64,000 nt of DNA. It comes from Shewanella basaltis (GTDB lineage: Bacteria; Pseudomonadota; Gammaproteobacteria; Enterobacterales; Shewanellaceae). A program made the translations under genes and the position numbers. The DNA is taken from contig NZ_JAKILA010000014.1 in assembly GCF_023283885.1 (NCBI RefSeq), positions 1 to 64,000 on the forward strand. Reading direction: 5' to 3'. Of the stretch, positions 8,201 through 16,474 are shown one piece after another (within the stretch, counting starts at the first letter, position 1; each line of letters begins with the position of its first letter). The notes below the pieces were generated by a model. That model was not told where the DNA came from, searched no databases, and saw nothing but the letters and a program-made list of their open reading frames with translations.

Positions 8201-8524
8201 ATGCAACCTAAACGCTATTCGTCATTTGCTGAGTTTTATCCATTTTATTTGTCGCAACATCAAGATCCCGTTTGCCGCAAGCTGCATTATGTTGGCAGCA
8301 CGATTATTTTAATTATTATCGTTAATACGTTAATTAATCAGCAGTGGTGGCAGTTACTCTTGCTGCCTGTGGTGGGTTATGGCTTTGCTTGGTTAGGGCA
8401 CTTTATGTTTGAGAAAAACCGGCCTGCAACCTTCACCTATCCACTCTATAGTTTGTGGGCAGACTGGGTGATGTTTGGACAAATGTTAACGCGTGTGTGG
8501 CGTAAAGTCTTGGGGGCAAAATAG
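8201..8524 (+). CDS. Mpo1-like (DUF962) membrane protein
   Basis: The 107-residue inner-membrane protein has two hydrophobic segments (TIILIIIVNTLI, LLLLPVVGYGFAWLG). It carries the DUF962 signature: HYVGS, GHFMFEKNRPATF and YPLYSLWADWVMF. Yeast Mpo1 of this family is an Fe-dependent 2-hydroxy fatty acid dioxygenase; the bacterial members' activity is unproven. It may share a transcript with the GNAT gene 55 bp upstream. Confidence 0.82.
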   Translation: MQPKRYSSFAEFYPFYLSQHQDPVCRKLHYVGSTIILIIIVNTLINQQWWQLLLLPVVGYGFAWLGHFMFEKNRPATFTYPLYSLWADWVMFGQMLTRVWRKVLGAK

Positions 8525-8552
8525 AGCACTAGCGCTAACTGTCTTGTGGTTG

Positions 8553-8570
8553 TGTGAGCATTATCCTACA
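8553..8570 (+). promoter_or_regulatory. UvrY/GacA-like site upstream of first CsrB-type sRNA
   Basis: TGTGAG-CATTAT-CCTACA matches the E. coli UvrY-type site (TGTGAG-N6-CTTACA) at all but one arm base. A second palindrome, TGTAAG-TTAT-CTTACG, is at 8575-8590. The first is centred about 180 bp upstream of the predicted sRNA start, as is usual for csrB genes. Confidence 0.55.
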
Positions 8571-8740
8571 TCGCTGTAAGTTATCTTACGTAAATATGTG
8601 AGCGATCATTATCAAGCTTTATTAAAAAACATTTAAAAACAGTTATTTGTAGTTTTTTGGTTGTTTTTTGATATGTGAAATATTTGTTTCAGTCGTTTTT
8701 AGTGACTTTTCATGCAGTGGTTTTTAGCTAGAATGTTTAC

Positions 8741-9158
8741 ATCGAAAGCAAATAATTAACTGGTTTTCTTAGGATGAGAAATTAAGGTTAATTGCTGATG
8801 AGATATCAGATTTTCAAGGATGATATTAGGACACGTCCAAGGACACAGGGCATAAGCTCGGTAAAAGGATAGCCGAATCAAGGATGGGTGTAGTGCAAAC
8901 TACACAAGGATAAAAGGATTGGACTGCAGGATGCAGCAAGGATGACTCAACGGATTGAATGCTCAGTCGATGGATAGACTGTTCAATGGAATGACACTCA
9001 TAAGACGCTGAATATTAGCTCAGCATCACGGAAATGAGAACATGGAAATGGATGCAGGATGCATGATTGCAAGGACGATGCAGGGAGCAAACTTCAGCCG
9101 GATTGCTGACAAAAGTGTTAACGGGCGCAACCTTATAACTTAAGGTTGCGCCTTTTTG
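8741..9158 (+). ncRNA. csrB: CsrB-family sRNA (CsrA sponge), copy 1
   Basis: This non-coding stretch contains about 21 GGA trinucleotides, mostly AGGA or AAGGAT, many in predicted short hairpin loops (e.g. GCAGGATGC, CATGGAAATGGATG). It ends in a rho-independent terminator at 9124-9157. This is the architecture of CsrB/CsrC/RsmZ RNAs, which titrate the CsrA translational regulator. A -10-like TAGAAT at 8729-8734 sets the start near 8741 (approximate). UvrY-like sites lie about 180 bp upstream. No open frame on either strand looks coding. A similar gene lies at 12076-12507. Confidence 0.88.
9124..9157 (+). terminator. Terminator of first CsrB-type sRNA
   Basis: Perfect 12-bp stem GGCGCAACCTTA / TAAGGTTGCGCC with a 5-base loop, followed by TTTTTG. 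Confidence 0.95.
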
Positions 9159-9403
9159 TTTTTGTACTATTGCACTGTACTAAATCATTGTGCATAGCGA
9201 CGCTTAGCAGTAGGTGTAGTCGGATTGAACACTTATTAATGTAGATGGGGATTATGCTTGTTGACATTGTGTTGCTTGACCAGAACAGTCTCACCATGCT
9301 CATTATGCCTAAATTAGACACGGGCACTTTTATTTATCTGGTGCGAATTGAATAGTAAGGCACTGCTGCTTTGGTTTTGAGTGGATTATGGTTACTGAAC
9401 ACC

Positions 9404-10444
9404 TTAGGTAAAACAGACCACTTGATTTCGTCCTTGCATTTTAGCTAAATACATTGCTTTGTCTGCGTTGCTTAAGCTGGTTTTAACATCTTGAGTGAAA
9501 CGACTAACACCAATGCTAACAGTACAAAAAATGGGCTTGGGGGTTATGAGTGTTTTGGTCGGGGTTATTTCTATTTTGCGACATAATTGTTCAGCTCTGG
9601 TATGGGCCGTTTCAATAGTCGTAGCATGTAAAAACAGAGCAAACTCCTCTCCACCGAGTCTTGCAACCTTGTCACGAGGTTCACAAAAAGAACGCATTAA
9701 CGTACTAATGTGTTTGAGTACTTCATCGCCACATGCATGACCAAATTGATCATTAATTTGTTTAAAGTGATCAATGTCTAGCAATAATATGCAGTGCTCT
9801 GTGCTGTTGAGCTTATCGCTTTTTAGCTGGGTTAAAAACGCTCTTCGGTTGGCTACTTGGGTGAGTTCATCCATTTCAGATAAACATCTTAACTGCATAT
9901 TAGTGGCTTTAATGTAATTGAAAAATAGCAAAAATGACCCAAACACAATTGAGCATAACGATATGATTACTGTAGTTTTAATGACCATTAATTCTGGAGC
10001 GGGAACCGTGTAAATGGGGCTGAAAATAGTTTGTGTTTCAGCAAAAACAAGTCCTAATGTACATAATACTGCCATTCTTATGCGTGGCCATATTTGACGC
10101 CGTGAAACAAAAATGTACGTGGCAGGGATCATGCCTATTGTGTATAAATGCATACCAGAATCACTGCCAATAAAAACAACTGACAGTAGTAAAATTTGCA
10201 GTAATGAAAGCACCATTAATAATTCTTTAATTAAGTGTGCATATACAGTAAAAGATAGGGCATATAACGTGATAAAAATGGTGATAAAAATGATATCCAT
10301 CAATACAATATAATAATATTCTTGATAAAAAAAGTAGCTCACAAAAACCGCATTAATACACAACAACACTAATGAAAAAATCCGGCTGGCTTGAATGCCA
10401 TAATCGGCTTCATTTATCGTTAAAACATCACGTTTAAGGCTCAT
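9404..10444 (-). CDS. Membrane-bound diguanylate cyclase (GGDEF domain)
   Basis: The protein is predicted to make c-di-GMP from two GTP at the inner membrane. The start is ATG at 10444 (MSLKRDVL), with GGAAG about 10 bases upstream inside the preceding gene, giving 346 residues. About six hydrophobic helices occupy roughly residues 25-185. The C-terminal GGDEF domain has MDELTQVANRR, LLDIDHFKQIND, the active-site GGEEF (ARLGGEEFALF) and the closing KMQGRNQVV. The position of the inhibitory RxxD is EPRD, so product inhibition at a canonical I-site is not expected. The start overlaps the upstream GGDEF gene by 11 bp, implying translational coupling. The sensor domain is not recognised. Confidence 0.9.
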   Translation of the reverse strand: MSLKRDVLTINEADYGIQASRIFSLVLLCINAVFVSYFFYQEYYYIVLMDIIFITIFITLYALSFTVYAHLIKELLMVLSLLQILLLSVVFIGSDSGMHLYTIGMIPATYIFVSRRQIWPRIRMAVLCTLGLVFAETQTIFSPIYTVPAPELMVIKTTVIISLCSIVFGSFLLFFNYIKATNMQLRCLSEMDELTQVANRRAFLTQLKSDKLNSTEHCILLLDIDHFKQINDQFGHACGDEVLKHISTLMRSFCEPRDKVARLGGEEFALFLHATTIETAHTRAEQLCRKIEITPTKTLITPKPIFCTVSIGVSRFTQDVKTSLSNADKAMYLAKMQGRNQVVCFT

Positions 10445-11573
10445 TGGTTTCAACTTCCTTAATATCATGTTCTGCAAATACGACACAGTTTCGACCTTGT
10501 GCTTTTGCTTGGTAGAGTGCCTTATCAGATAATTGCATAGACAAAGAGTCGTTTTGTGTTAATTGGGCAACGCCAATACTGGCTGTACAGTAAAAATGTT
10601 CTCCTTCTGTAGACGTTATATGATGTGTTGCAATTGCTTCTTTGATCTCTTCTGCGATTGCAATGGCATGTTCTTTAAAATCAGTTTGACAGAGAAGGGC
10701 AAATTCTTCACCACCTAAGCGAGCAAATAAAGTGCCCTTAGGTATGATCTGATTAATGGTATTGGCAACATGAATGAGGGCATCATCGCCGGTAGCATGC
10801 CCATATTGGTCATTGATTTTTTTAAAGTGATCTAAATCTAAAGTGAGGATAAAGTGGGTTTGTTTCGTGTTGATAGCATAGTGTTTTATTGAAGACATAA
10901 AAAAACGTCTGTTAGGTATTTGTGTTAGTTCGTCTTTTTGGCTTAACGTGGTTAATTTTGCGCGGTATTTATCGATTGCTTTATTACTCATTTCCATTGC
11001 TAAATTAAGCGTAATAACTAAAAGTATACCTTCAATAAAAATTGAGACAGTTCTATAGTCTGTTGGAAAATCAAACAATGGTTCGTAATGAAGGCCAATT
11101 TCGCTGACCGTCATACCTAACATGACAGCAACAGCGAACATGAAGTGGTGCCAACGAGAGGCGTTAGGAAGCATTAAAAATGACGCAGGAATAATGGCGA
11201 TTAAAAACCACTGGAAGCCTGCATTACGATCAAAAATTACTGTTGAGTAAATCATAAAATGGGTGAAAGCGGTAATAAGGCAATGATAAGAAGCGTAGTA
11301 TGCTTTGCCTATTTTTATCCAAATAAAGCTTAAACCATAGCTGATACAAAATAATGCCGTGAGTAATGCTAATGGATAATACCCCAGCATTATCCATTGG
11401 CCTATGTACAGGGCACTTCCGCTAATTAAGAATACGCAAATTAAATTAATGCTTTGAATTGATTCAAAATTAGTTGTTGAATCAGGCTTTGTTCGATAGT
11501 TAATTATTGACGTAAATGCAGCCAGAAACAGAGCCTTGAGTCCATTATTTTTTTGTTCGCTTTTAGTGATCAT
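10434..11573 (-). CDS. Membrane-bound diguanylate cyclase (GGDEF domain)
   Basis: This 379-residue paralogue of the downstream gene is first in a two-gene operon. It has a short polar N-terminus, about six membrane helices (within residues 45-205), then a GGDEF domain: KDELTQIPNRRFF, LDLDHFKKINDQYGHA, active-site GGEEF in ARLGGEEFALL, and a final KAQGRNCVVF. No RxxD I-site precedes GGEEF (KGTL at that position). The similar topology and adjacency suggest tandem duplication. The operon is bracketed by two CsrB-type sRNA genes. CsrA control of diguanylate cyclase mRNAs is established in E. coli, so regulation by the Csr system is plausible here but unproven. Confidence 0.9.
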   Translation of the reverse strand: MITKSEQKNNGLKALFLAAFTSIINYRTKPDSTTNFESIQSINLICVFLISGSALYIGQWIMLGYYPLALLTALFCISYGLSFIWIKIGKAYYASYHCLITAFTHFMIYSTVIFDRNAGFQWFLIAIIPASFLMLPNASRWHHFMFAVAVMLGMTVSEIGLHYEPLFDFPTDYRTVSIFIEGILLVITLNLAMEMSNKAIDKYRAKLTTLSQKDELTQIPNRRFFMSSIKHYAINTKQTHFILTLDLDHFKKINDQYGHATGDDALIHVANTINQIIPKGTLFARLGGEEFALLCQTDFKEHAIAIAEEIKEAIATHHITSTEGEHFYCTASIGVAQLTQNDSLSMQLSDKALYQAKAQGRNCVVFAEHDIKEVETNEP

Positions 11574-12075
11574 GCTTTAACTTTATTGTTAGCCCAATTA
11601 CAAGCGTAGTTAACATTCTATCAGTGTGAAATTAAATTAGTTCAAAAAACAGCCTGTGTATAGATTTTAATGTACTTATTCGTGTAAGCGGGTTTGTAGA
11701 TGGTTAGATTGAGCGTCTACAGATTGCTAATACTCACTTTTTAATGTTTTTATAAGGTTTTTTACACATCATAAATCACGATTAAACCTGACTTTAAGCG
11801 AGTGTTATGTTGCGGCCATTAGATGGTAAAGAGTTATCAGTGTTGTAGGGTAAATGTTAAATTTTAACGTTATGTTTACCGCAATTGCCTTTTGTTGTGT
11901 GAGATATATCTCACACAACATGTAAGACTAAGTACCTATTTAATTGGGATAGAATAGGTTTGGTTTATTTAGGTTTATGATATTTATGGATTTATTTTTG
12001 TGTGGTTACATTTTTTTTGCTTTATTCATTTAGAGGTATCTGTTTACGCTAAGGTAAATGAACTATTATTTATCT
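11574..12075. other. AT-rich intergenic region between GGDEF operon and second CsrB-type sRNA
   Basis: No gene is seen in this ~500-bp region. It holds the divergent promoters of the diguanylate cyclase operon and the sRNA, and the 28-bp palindrome listed separately. Confidence 0.6.
11893..11920. promoter_or_regulatory. Perfect 28-bp palindrome, UvrY/GacA-type binding site
   Basis: The half-site TGTTGTGTGAGATA is followed by its exact reverse complement. Inside it, TGTGAG-ATATAT-CTCACA fits the TGTGAG-N6-CTTACA pattern bound by UvrY/GacA/VarA upstream of csrB genes. It is centred about 170 bp upstream of the predicted start of the second CsrB-type sRNA, the same distance as for the first. 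It could also serve the divergent GGDEF operon (ATG at 11573, ~330 bp away). Confidence 0.7.
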
Positions 12076-12507
12076 CGTTCCTAGGACGGAACAATACAAG
12101 GAAGTGAGTAGATCATAGATGACTCGATGTAAACGGATGTTAATGGACGAATAATAGTTTCAGGAAGAAACGCAAAACACGTTAAACGCTTTATAAAGCA
12201 TGACGGGTTTTAAACATTATTAGGACGATAATGTTGCAGGACGCACAATACTCAGCAAACGATTTGCATCAGGATAAGTAAAGATTTCACGGACGATACA
12301 AGGACACGCTTAGGATGGAGCAGGCTCGGTCAATGGATAATCGAGTAAGAAGGACAGTACGTAAGTACACGGATAATCACGGAATGACCAGGGATTGAGC
12401 AGGACGCAAGTGACACGCATGGATGGTGCAGGGAGCACTGCAATAGCGGGAAAGCTTAACAAGAGATCAAAAGGCCGCGACATTTTTTGTCGCGGCCTTT
12501 CTTTTTG
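12076..12507 (+). ncRNA. csrB: CsrB-family sRNA (CsrA sponge), copy 2
   Basis: This non-coding stretch of about 430 bp has about 22 GGA motifs (AGGACGG, CAGGACG, AAGGACA, ACGGAT and others), many in short inverted repeats. It ends in a strong terminator (12470-12506). A -10-like TATTAT at 12064-12069 places the start near 12076 (approximate). The upstream 28-bp UvrY-like palindrome is at the expected distance. The primary sequence differs clearly from copy 1 apart from GGA motifs, as is normal between CsrB and CsrC paralogues. An open frame from 12395 lies inside the RNA and terminator and is not coding. Confidence 0.88.
12470..12506 (+). terminator. Terminator of second CsrB-type sRNA
   Basis: Perfect 12-bp stem AAAGGCCGCGAC / GTCGCGGCCTTT with loop ATTTTTT, then CTTTTT. 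Confidence 0.95.
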
Positions 12508-12596
12508 CGTTTTTAAAATGATGGAACTTTATCTGCATAGGTTGTCAAATTGTAAAATACATATCAAATACAAGTTCACACGGTTGAGGAGATGGC

Positions 12597-13304
12597 ATGA
12601 AAGGGTTTCGAATTGCTCTACTGATGGGGTTTTCATTAGTTTGCTATAGCGCCAATGCACAAGTTACTGAAGAACAACAGCAATGGGTTGAGCAAGCGTT
12701 AACTGATATTAATAACAATACTGATGATACTAAGATGCTTTGGCAGTACTCTCAACAAACTATGATGCCTGATATGGCCCGAGTGGAGCATTTTAATGCT
12801 ACGTTGCCACAGACCGAGCGCTGGACGTTAGTGTCTGAAAATGGCAAAAGTCCGAGTAAAAAGCGTATAGCTGAATACCGACAACATCAACGCGACCTTT
12901 ATGAAAGTAAAGATGAAAAAACTCATGAGCTTAAATTCTCTGATTTAATTGATGTGTCTACTTTAGTTTTTATGGGGGAAGATGATGGCTATGTCGCCTT
13001 TCGCTTTACTCCTAATATCGATGAACTCGACAATGCTGCGTTAACTGGAGTGATTTATTTGGATAATACATCCAAGCATCTTCGTAAAATACTCATCAGT
13101 AACACCGATGAGTTAAATCCGGCTTTTTCAGTTACCTTAACTCAATTTGAATTAGCGTTAGCTTTTGATGTATTTGACGGGATGGTGATGCCTGCTCACA
13201 CGTCAACGACCATTAGTGGAACGGCGGCAATTTTTAAGTCGCTCGACAGCGTACAAACTGTGACATATCGTGATTATAAGTTGCTCAACAAGCCGCAAAC
13301 TTAA
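12597..13304 (+). CDS. Exported protein of unknown function
   Basis: This 235-residue protein has a clear Sec signal peptide (MKGFRIALLMGFSLVCYSANA, cut after ANA), so it is periplasmic or secreted. GAGGAG lies about 7 bases before the ATG. The mature part is polar. Its second half alternates strands (TGVIYLDNTSKHLRKILIS, VTLTQFELALAFDVFDGMVMPAHTSTTISG), which loosely recalls a LolA-like sheet, but no family is recognised. It begins 90 bp after the sRNA terminator, so it has its own promoter. Confidence 0.7.
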   Translation: MKGFRIALLMGFSLVCYSANAQVTEEQQQWVEQALTDINNNTDDTKMLWQYSQQTMMPDMARVEHFNATLPQTERWTLVSENGKSPSKKRIAEYRQHQRDLYESKDEKTHELKFSDLIDVSTLVFMGEDDGYVAFRFTPNIDELDNAALTGVIYLDNTSKHLRKILISNTDELNPAFSVTLTQFELALAFDVFDGMVMPAHTSTTISGTAAIFKSLDSVQTVTYRDYKLLNKPQT

Positions 13305-13318
13305 TGTTGTGTTGCAGA

Positions 13319-13350
13319 AAACGCTATTTTTGCAAATAGCGTTTAGAGGT
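13319..13350. terminator. Hairpin terminator between convergent genes
   Basis: Perfect 11-bp stem AAACGCTATTT / AAATAGCGTTT with loop TTGC. The T-run afterwards is short, so efficiency is uncertain. Confidence 0.65.
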
Positions 13351-13388
13351 GCAATACGGATTAACAATGTTTAGGTTAATGTTGTGGG

Positions 13389-13775
13389 TTAATGGCACTT
13401 GCCTGAATGACAGCTTTTACTTGTACCACATCCCCCAAATTTACCGCTTGCAGTAGGCGATTCCATCCATTCTGGTTCTGGGAAAATTGGCCATTCAATC
13501 TTTTGGGCGCGGTTTGCGTGCATCACAATATGACCGCGATATTGATTGATACCGTCGGTGCTAAATTCGAACATAAATGTTGCCTTCCAGCAAATGCCGG
13601 TACTACCACCAATACTGGGGCGTGCAGACTCCATTGCAATTGCTAATAATTGCACATTTTGCTTTTTACAGGCTTGTTCAGCAAGTACACGACTCAACTC
13701 GGCCATTTGTCTAAGTTGCCAAAAAAATGCACCAATAACGACTAAAGCAACAAATAATAAAAAATCACTCATCAT
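13389..13775 (-). CDS. DUF3301 family membrane-anchored protein
   Basis: The 128-residue protein has one N-terminal membrane helix (FLLFVALVVIGAFFWQL), followed by the DUF3301 pattern RQMAELSRVLAEQACKKQNVQLL and FEFSTDG..YRGHI. The C-terminus is rich in Cys, Gly and His (GGCGTSKSCHSGKCH), a possible metal-binding tail. It overlaps the upstream DUF3549 gene by ATGA, so the two are translationally coupled. The function is unknown. Confidence 0.75.
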   Translation of the reverse strand: MMSDFLLFVALVVIGAFFWQLRQMAELSRVLAEQACKKQNVQLLAIAMESARPSIGGSTGICWKATFMFEFSTDGINQYRGHIVMHANRAQKIEWPIFPEPEWMESPTASGKFGGCGTSKSCHSGKCH

Positions 13776-14785
13776 AGGCTGGCTGCCTTAAATAATCCGC
13801 CAATTGCGGTTGCTAATTGAACACTGCGCTCAGGGTGACGTAAATCGGATAATAATCCCTGGCGCAAGCTAGGTATCGCCACGATATCAGCAAATACTTG
13901 ATTAAAGAAGTGCTGTGGCTGTTTTGCTAACGCTTCTAAATAGTCTTTGCGAGTTGCATCATCTTTTAATGCTATCCAGTTACGTGCAGCAATGGTGATT
14001 AAACCATTGTCGTTTAATAATTGCTGATCATTAAGTTGTTTAATCGCTGCCATACTTAATTGAGGCGCAGAGGCTAAAGCGGCAAGGTACATGACTTTTA
14101 AATCAGGTTCTGCTTGCGACATTTTCAGAAACAAGCGCTCAGCTAATCTTTTATCAATAGTGATATGCTCTAAACATTGACACAAGGCCGCTTGCACCTC
14201 AATAGGGGCCTGTTCAAATGCATTAATGATGTCATCAAGGTGGTCAAATTGATGTGCACGAACGCAAATATCTGCCAATCCTTGTAGACCTAATTGTTGC
14301 CATGTGTCAGCGGGAGCTTGGCCAGATAAATACTGCGCAGCAAATTCGTATTGGCTTGATGCAGCTTGGCCGAGTTGTAATCTAACTAATGCATTAAATA
14401 AAGCCAATTTTTGCTGATTTGGTTTAAAACTAAATGGATGATTGGCTAATTGCTCTTGTTGCTCATCTGTTAATGCTTGAGTGGGATCTCGACCGAGGGC
14501 TGCTAAAATCATTTTGATAAATTGGGTGCGCGGCGCTGGCGACAATAACCCTTGTTCATCCAATGGCAATTTTACAAACCAAATATAGGGTTGTTGCTGT
14601 TGCTGCCAAAATACGATGGCAAATTGCGCGTGTCCTTGTATAGGATAGGGATACGGTGCCAATAAAGAATCAATCTGGTGAAATGCCAACATATCAATGT
14701 GCTGAACACGGCGACCTAAATCATAAATTTGGAATTGGGTATTGGCTGTGCTCAGAAATTGGCTAAGTGTGGTTATTTCAGTCAT
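13772..14785 (-). CDS. DUF3549 family protein
   Basis: This 337-residue soluble protein has the features of DUF3549: an N-terminal FLSTANTQFQIYDLGRR, then a helical-repeat-like C-terminal half with regular short helices (AAQYLSGQAP, ICVRAHQFDHLDD, LFLKMSQAEPDLKVMYLAALA). It is found beside DUF3301 in Shewanella and Vibrio relatives. The role is unknown. It is divergent from the yqcC-truC cluster. Confidence 0.78.
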   Translation of the reverse strand: MTEITTLSQFLSTANTQFQIYDLGRRVQHIDMLAFHQIDSLLAPYPYPIQGHAQFAIVFWQQQQQPYIWFVKLPLDEQGLLSPAPRTQFIKMILAALGRDPTQALTDEQQEQLANHPFSFKPNQQKLALFNALVRLQLGQAASSQYEFAAQYLSGQAPADTWQQLGLQGLADICVRAHQFDHLDDIINAFEQAPIEVQAALCQCLEHITIDKRLAERLFLKMSQAEPDLKVMYLAALASAPQLSMAAIKQLNDQQLLNDNGLITIAARNWIALKDDATRKDYLEALAKQPQHFFNQVFADIVAIPSLRQGLLSDLRHPERSVQLATAIGGLFKAASL

Positions 14786-14863
14786 GGTATCTTCACTAAA
14801 TCAAACAAGTTGGATGGGTATTCAAGAAGCTAAATGATATCATAAACAAACATAGCCTCGGTA

Positions 14864-15196
14864 TTGTCGTTCAAGTTTATGCTTTATTTAGCCAGCAAAA
14901 GTCATTTAATTACATTAGAACAACTGCTTAAACAGTGTCAGCTTTGGTCTGACACTCCGCCGAGTGCCTCGGCTTTAGCCAGCAATGCGCCATTTGCATG
15001 TGATACGATGACATTTGAACAATGGCTGCAGTTTATTTTTATTCCTAAAATGACTGAATTGATCTATCGACAACACCCATTGCCTTCTTCAATGGCCATT
15101 GCACCAATGGCAGAACAACTCTGGCAAGGCATGGCTCAGCGCCAGAGTGTGATTAATCATCTGCGGGCATTTGATGCCTTATTGAATCAGCAATAA
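14864..15196 (+). CDS. yqcC: YqcC family protein
   Basis: This 110-residue helical protein matches E. coli YqcC (DUF446): LEQLLKQCQLWSDTPPS, PFACDTMTFEQWLQFIFIPKM and PLPSSMAIAPMAEQLW. The function is unknown. It is first in the conserved yqcC-truC-yqcA cluster. The start is unclear: TTG at 14864 gives the length closest to the family, while ATG at 14879 is an alternative. Neither has a strong ribosome-binding site. Confidence 0.85.
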   Translation: MSFKFMLYLASKSHLITLEQLLKQCQLWSDTPPSASALASNAPFACDTMTFEQWLQFIFIPKMTELIYRQHPLPSSMAIAPMAEQLWQGMAQRQSVINHLRAFDALLNQQ

Positions 15197-15237
15197 TCCC
15201 AATTAGCTGTTTATTTTTAGACCTAAGTGATACCAAA

Positions 15238-16119
15238 ATGAATGCCAAAGATAGCCATGCCCCACAAGCAATTGATCATGATGAATTATACGATCCAGAT
15301 TTTGTTGAAGAGGCGATAGACACTAGCGATGTTGATGAGCGTGATGATGTTTTAGCACAACCGCCCAAGATTGAATTATTGTATGAAGATGACCATATAG
15401 TGGCCATTCATAAGCCTGCGGGCTTATTAGTTCATCGAAGCTATTTAGCCAGAAAAGAGCGATTTTTTGCGATGCAAATGACACGTGATTTAGTGGGGTG
15501 TCATGTTTTTCCTGTACATCGTTTAGATAGACCGACCTCAGGAGTGTTGTTGTTTGCTAAATCAAGTGACATAGCCAGACACTTATGTGAACAGTTTGCT
15601 AATCATAGTATTAAGAAACAGTATTTGGCTATTGTACGCGGAAATATGCACGAACAGGGCACATTAGATTATGCCCTCAAACAAGAATTTGATGAACTAG
15701 GGGACAAACATGTTGACCCTAATAAAGCCGCTCAAGAGGCTGTGACAGATTACCAACCGTTATTAAATTGCGAGATCCCATTTAGTTCAGGTCGATACCC
15801 AACAAGTCGTTATGCGTTAATTCGTTTACAACCTCATACAGGTCGTAAACACCAATTACGTCGACATATGGCACATTTACGACACCCCATCGTCGGTGAT
15901 ACAACCCATGGTGATGGTAAACAAAATAAGTTTTTTCGGGAGCATTTTGCCATTAACCGTTTATGGTTAATTGCCAAAAGTTTAGCGTTTATGCACCCTG
16001 TTACTCAGCAAGTTATCCATATTGAAACCGAACTTGAGCCAGAGTGGTTAACCATTTTTGAGGCAATGGGGTGGGATGATGAGCAATTATCTGCGACGGC
16101 GAGCATGACGTTGAGCTAA
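15238..16119 (+). CDS. truC: tRNA pseudouridine(65) synthase
   Basis: TruC isomerises U65 in tRNA (RluA-type family). The catalytic motif HRLDRPTSG is at about 104-112, with the essential Asp inside it. Other family motifs are HKPAGLLVHRS, KQYLAIVRG and PHTGRKHQLRRHMAH. The 293-residue protein has an unusual acidic N-terminal extension of about 45 residues (DELYDPDFVEEAIDTSD) before the catalytic domain; E. coli TruC is about 260. It is 41 bp downstream of yqcC. The extension's role is unknown. Confidence 0.93.
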   Translation: MNAKDSHAPQAIDHDELYDPDFVEEAIDTSDVDERDDVLAQPPKIELLYEDDHIVAIHKPAGLLVHRSYLARKERFFAMQMTRDLVGCHVFPVHRLDRPTSGVLLFAKSSDIARHLCEQFANHSIKKQYLAIVRGNMHEQGTLDYALKQEFDELGDKHVDPNKAAQEAVTDYQPLLNCEIPFSSGRYPTSRYALIRLQPHTGRKHQLRRHMAHLRHPIVGDTTHGDGKQNKFFREHFAINRLWLIAKSLAFMHPVTQQVIHIETELEPEWLTIFEAMGWDDEQLSATASMTLS

Positions 16120-16146
16120 CACCGCGCATTTGGGTATAACATTAGC

Positions 16147-16308
16147 CTATTCCATGTGGTCTGCAATCGCCCTTTTGAGTTTTTCAAACTCTGCGATCGG
16201 AGGAAGCTGTTGGTGGTTTTGTTGCTCAATATGAAAATAATAATTACGGCGAATATGGGCGAATTTGTGCTGTAGTTTAAGTTTTCGCTTTCTACCGACT
16301 TGTCGCAT
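16147..16308 (-). CDS. Small basic protein, 53 codons
   Basis: On the minus strand, ATG at 16308 opens 53 codons ending TAG at 16147. The product begins MRQVGRKRKLKLQHK and ends FEKLKRAIADHME, giving a basic N-terminal half and an amphipathic helix at the end. ACGGAA lies about 9 bases upstream. It fills the otherwise empty 355-bp gap between truC and yqcA, which are contiguous in E. coli. Codon use looks normal. The family is not recognised. Coding status is plausible but not proven. Confidence 0.5.
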   Translation of the reverse strand: MRQVGRKRKLKLQHKFAHIRRNYYFHIEQQNHQQLPPIAEFEKLKRAIADHME

Positions 16309-16474
16309 AATATTGATTCCGTAATGTCTTTATTGGTTTAGAACATAACACCTTATGCCCTTTGCAGATTTAGCCTACGCTATAAAAGACACTTGCGATA
16401 AGCGTGATGAATGAAGTAAGTTATTCACTATCAACGTTTTTTATATCGTATTATATTTTAGGGAATAGTATACC

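Noticed and set aside
8741..9158. Possible CRISPR-like or tandem-repeat array because of repeated AAGGAT
   Set aside because: The GGA motifs are irregularly spaced, lack a constant repeat length and end in a terminator, which fits a CsrB RNA and not an array.
9133..9327. 64-codon minus-strand frame
   Set aside because: It ends in the sRNA terminator stem and has no coding character.
12395..12649. 84-codon frame reading into the exported-protein gene
   Set aside because: It lies in the second CsrB-type RNA and its terminator and is out of frame with the real gene at 12597.
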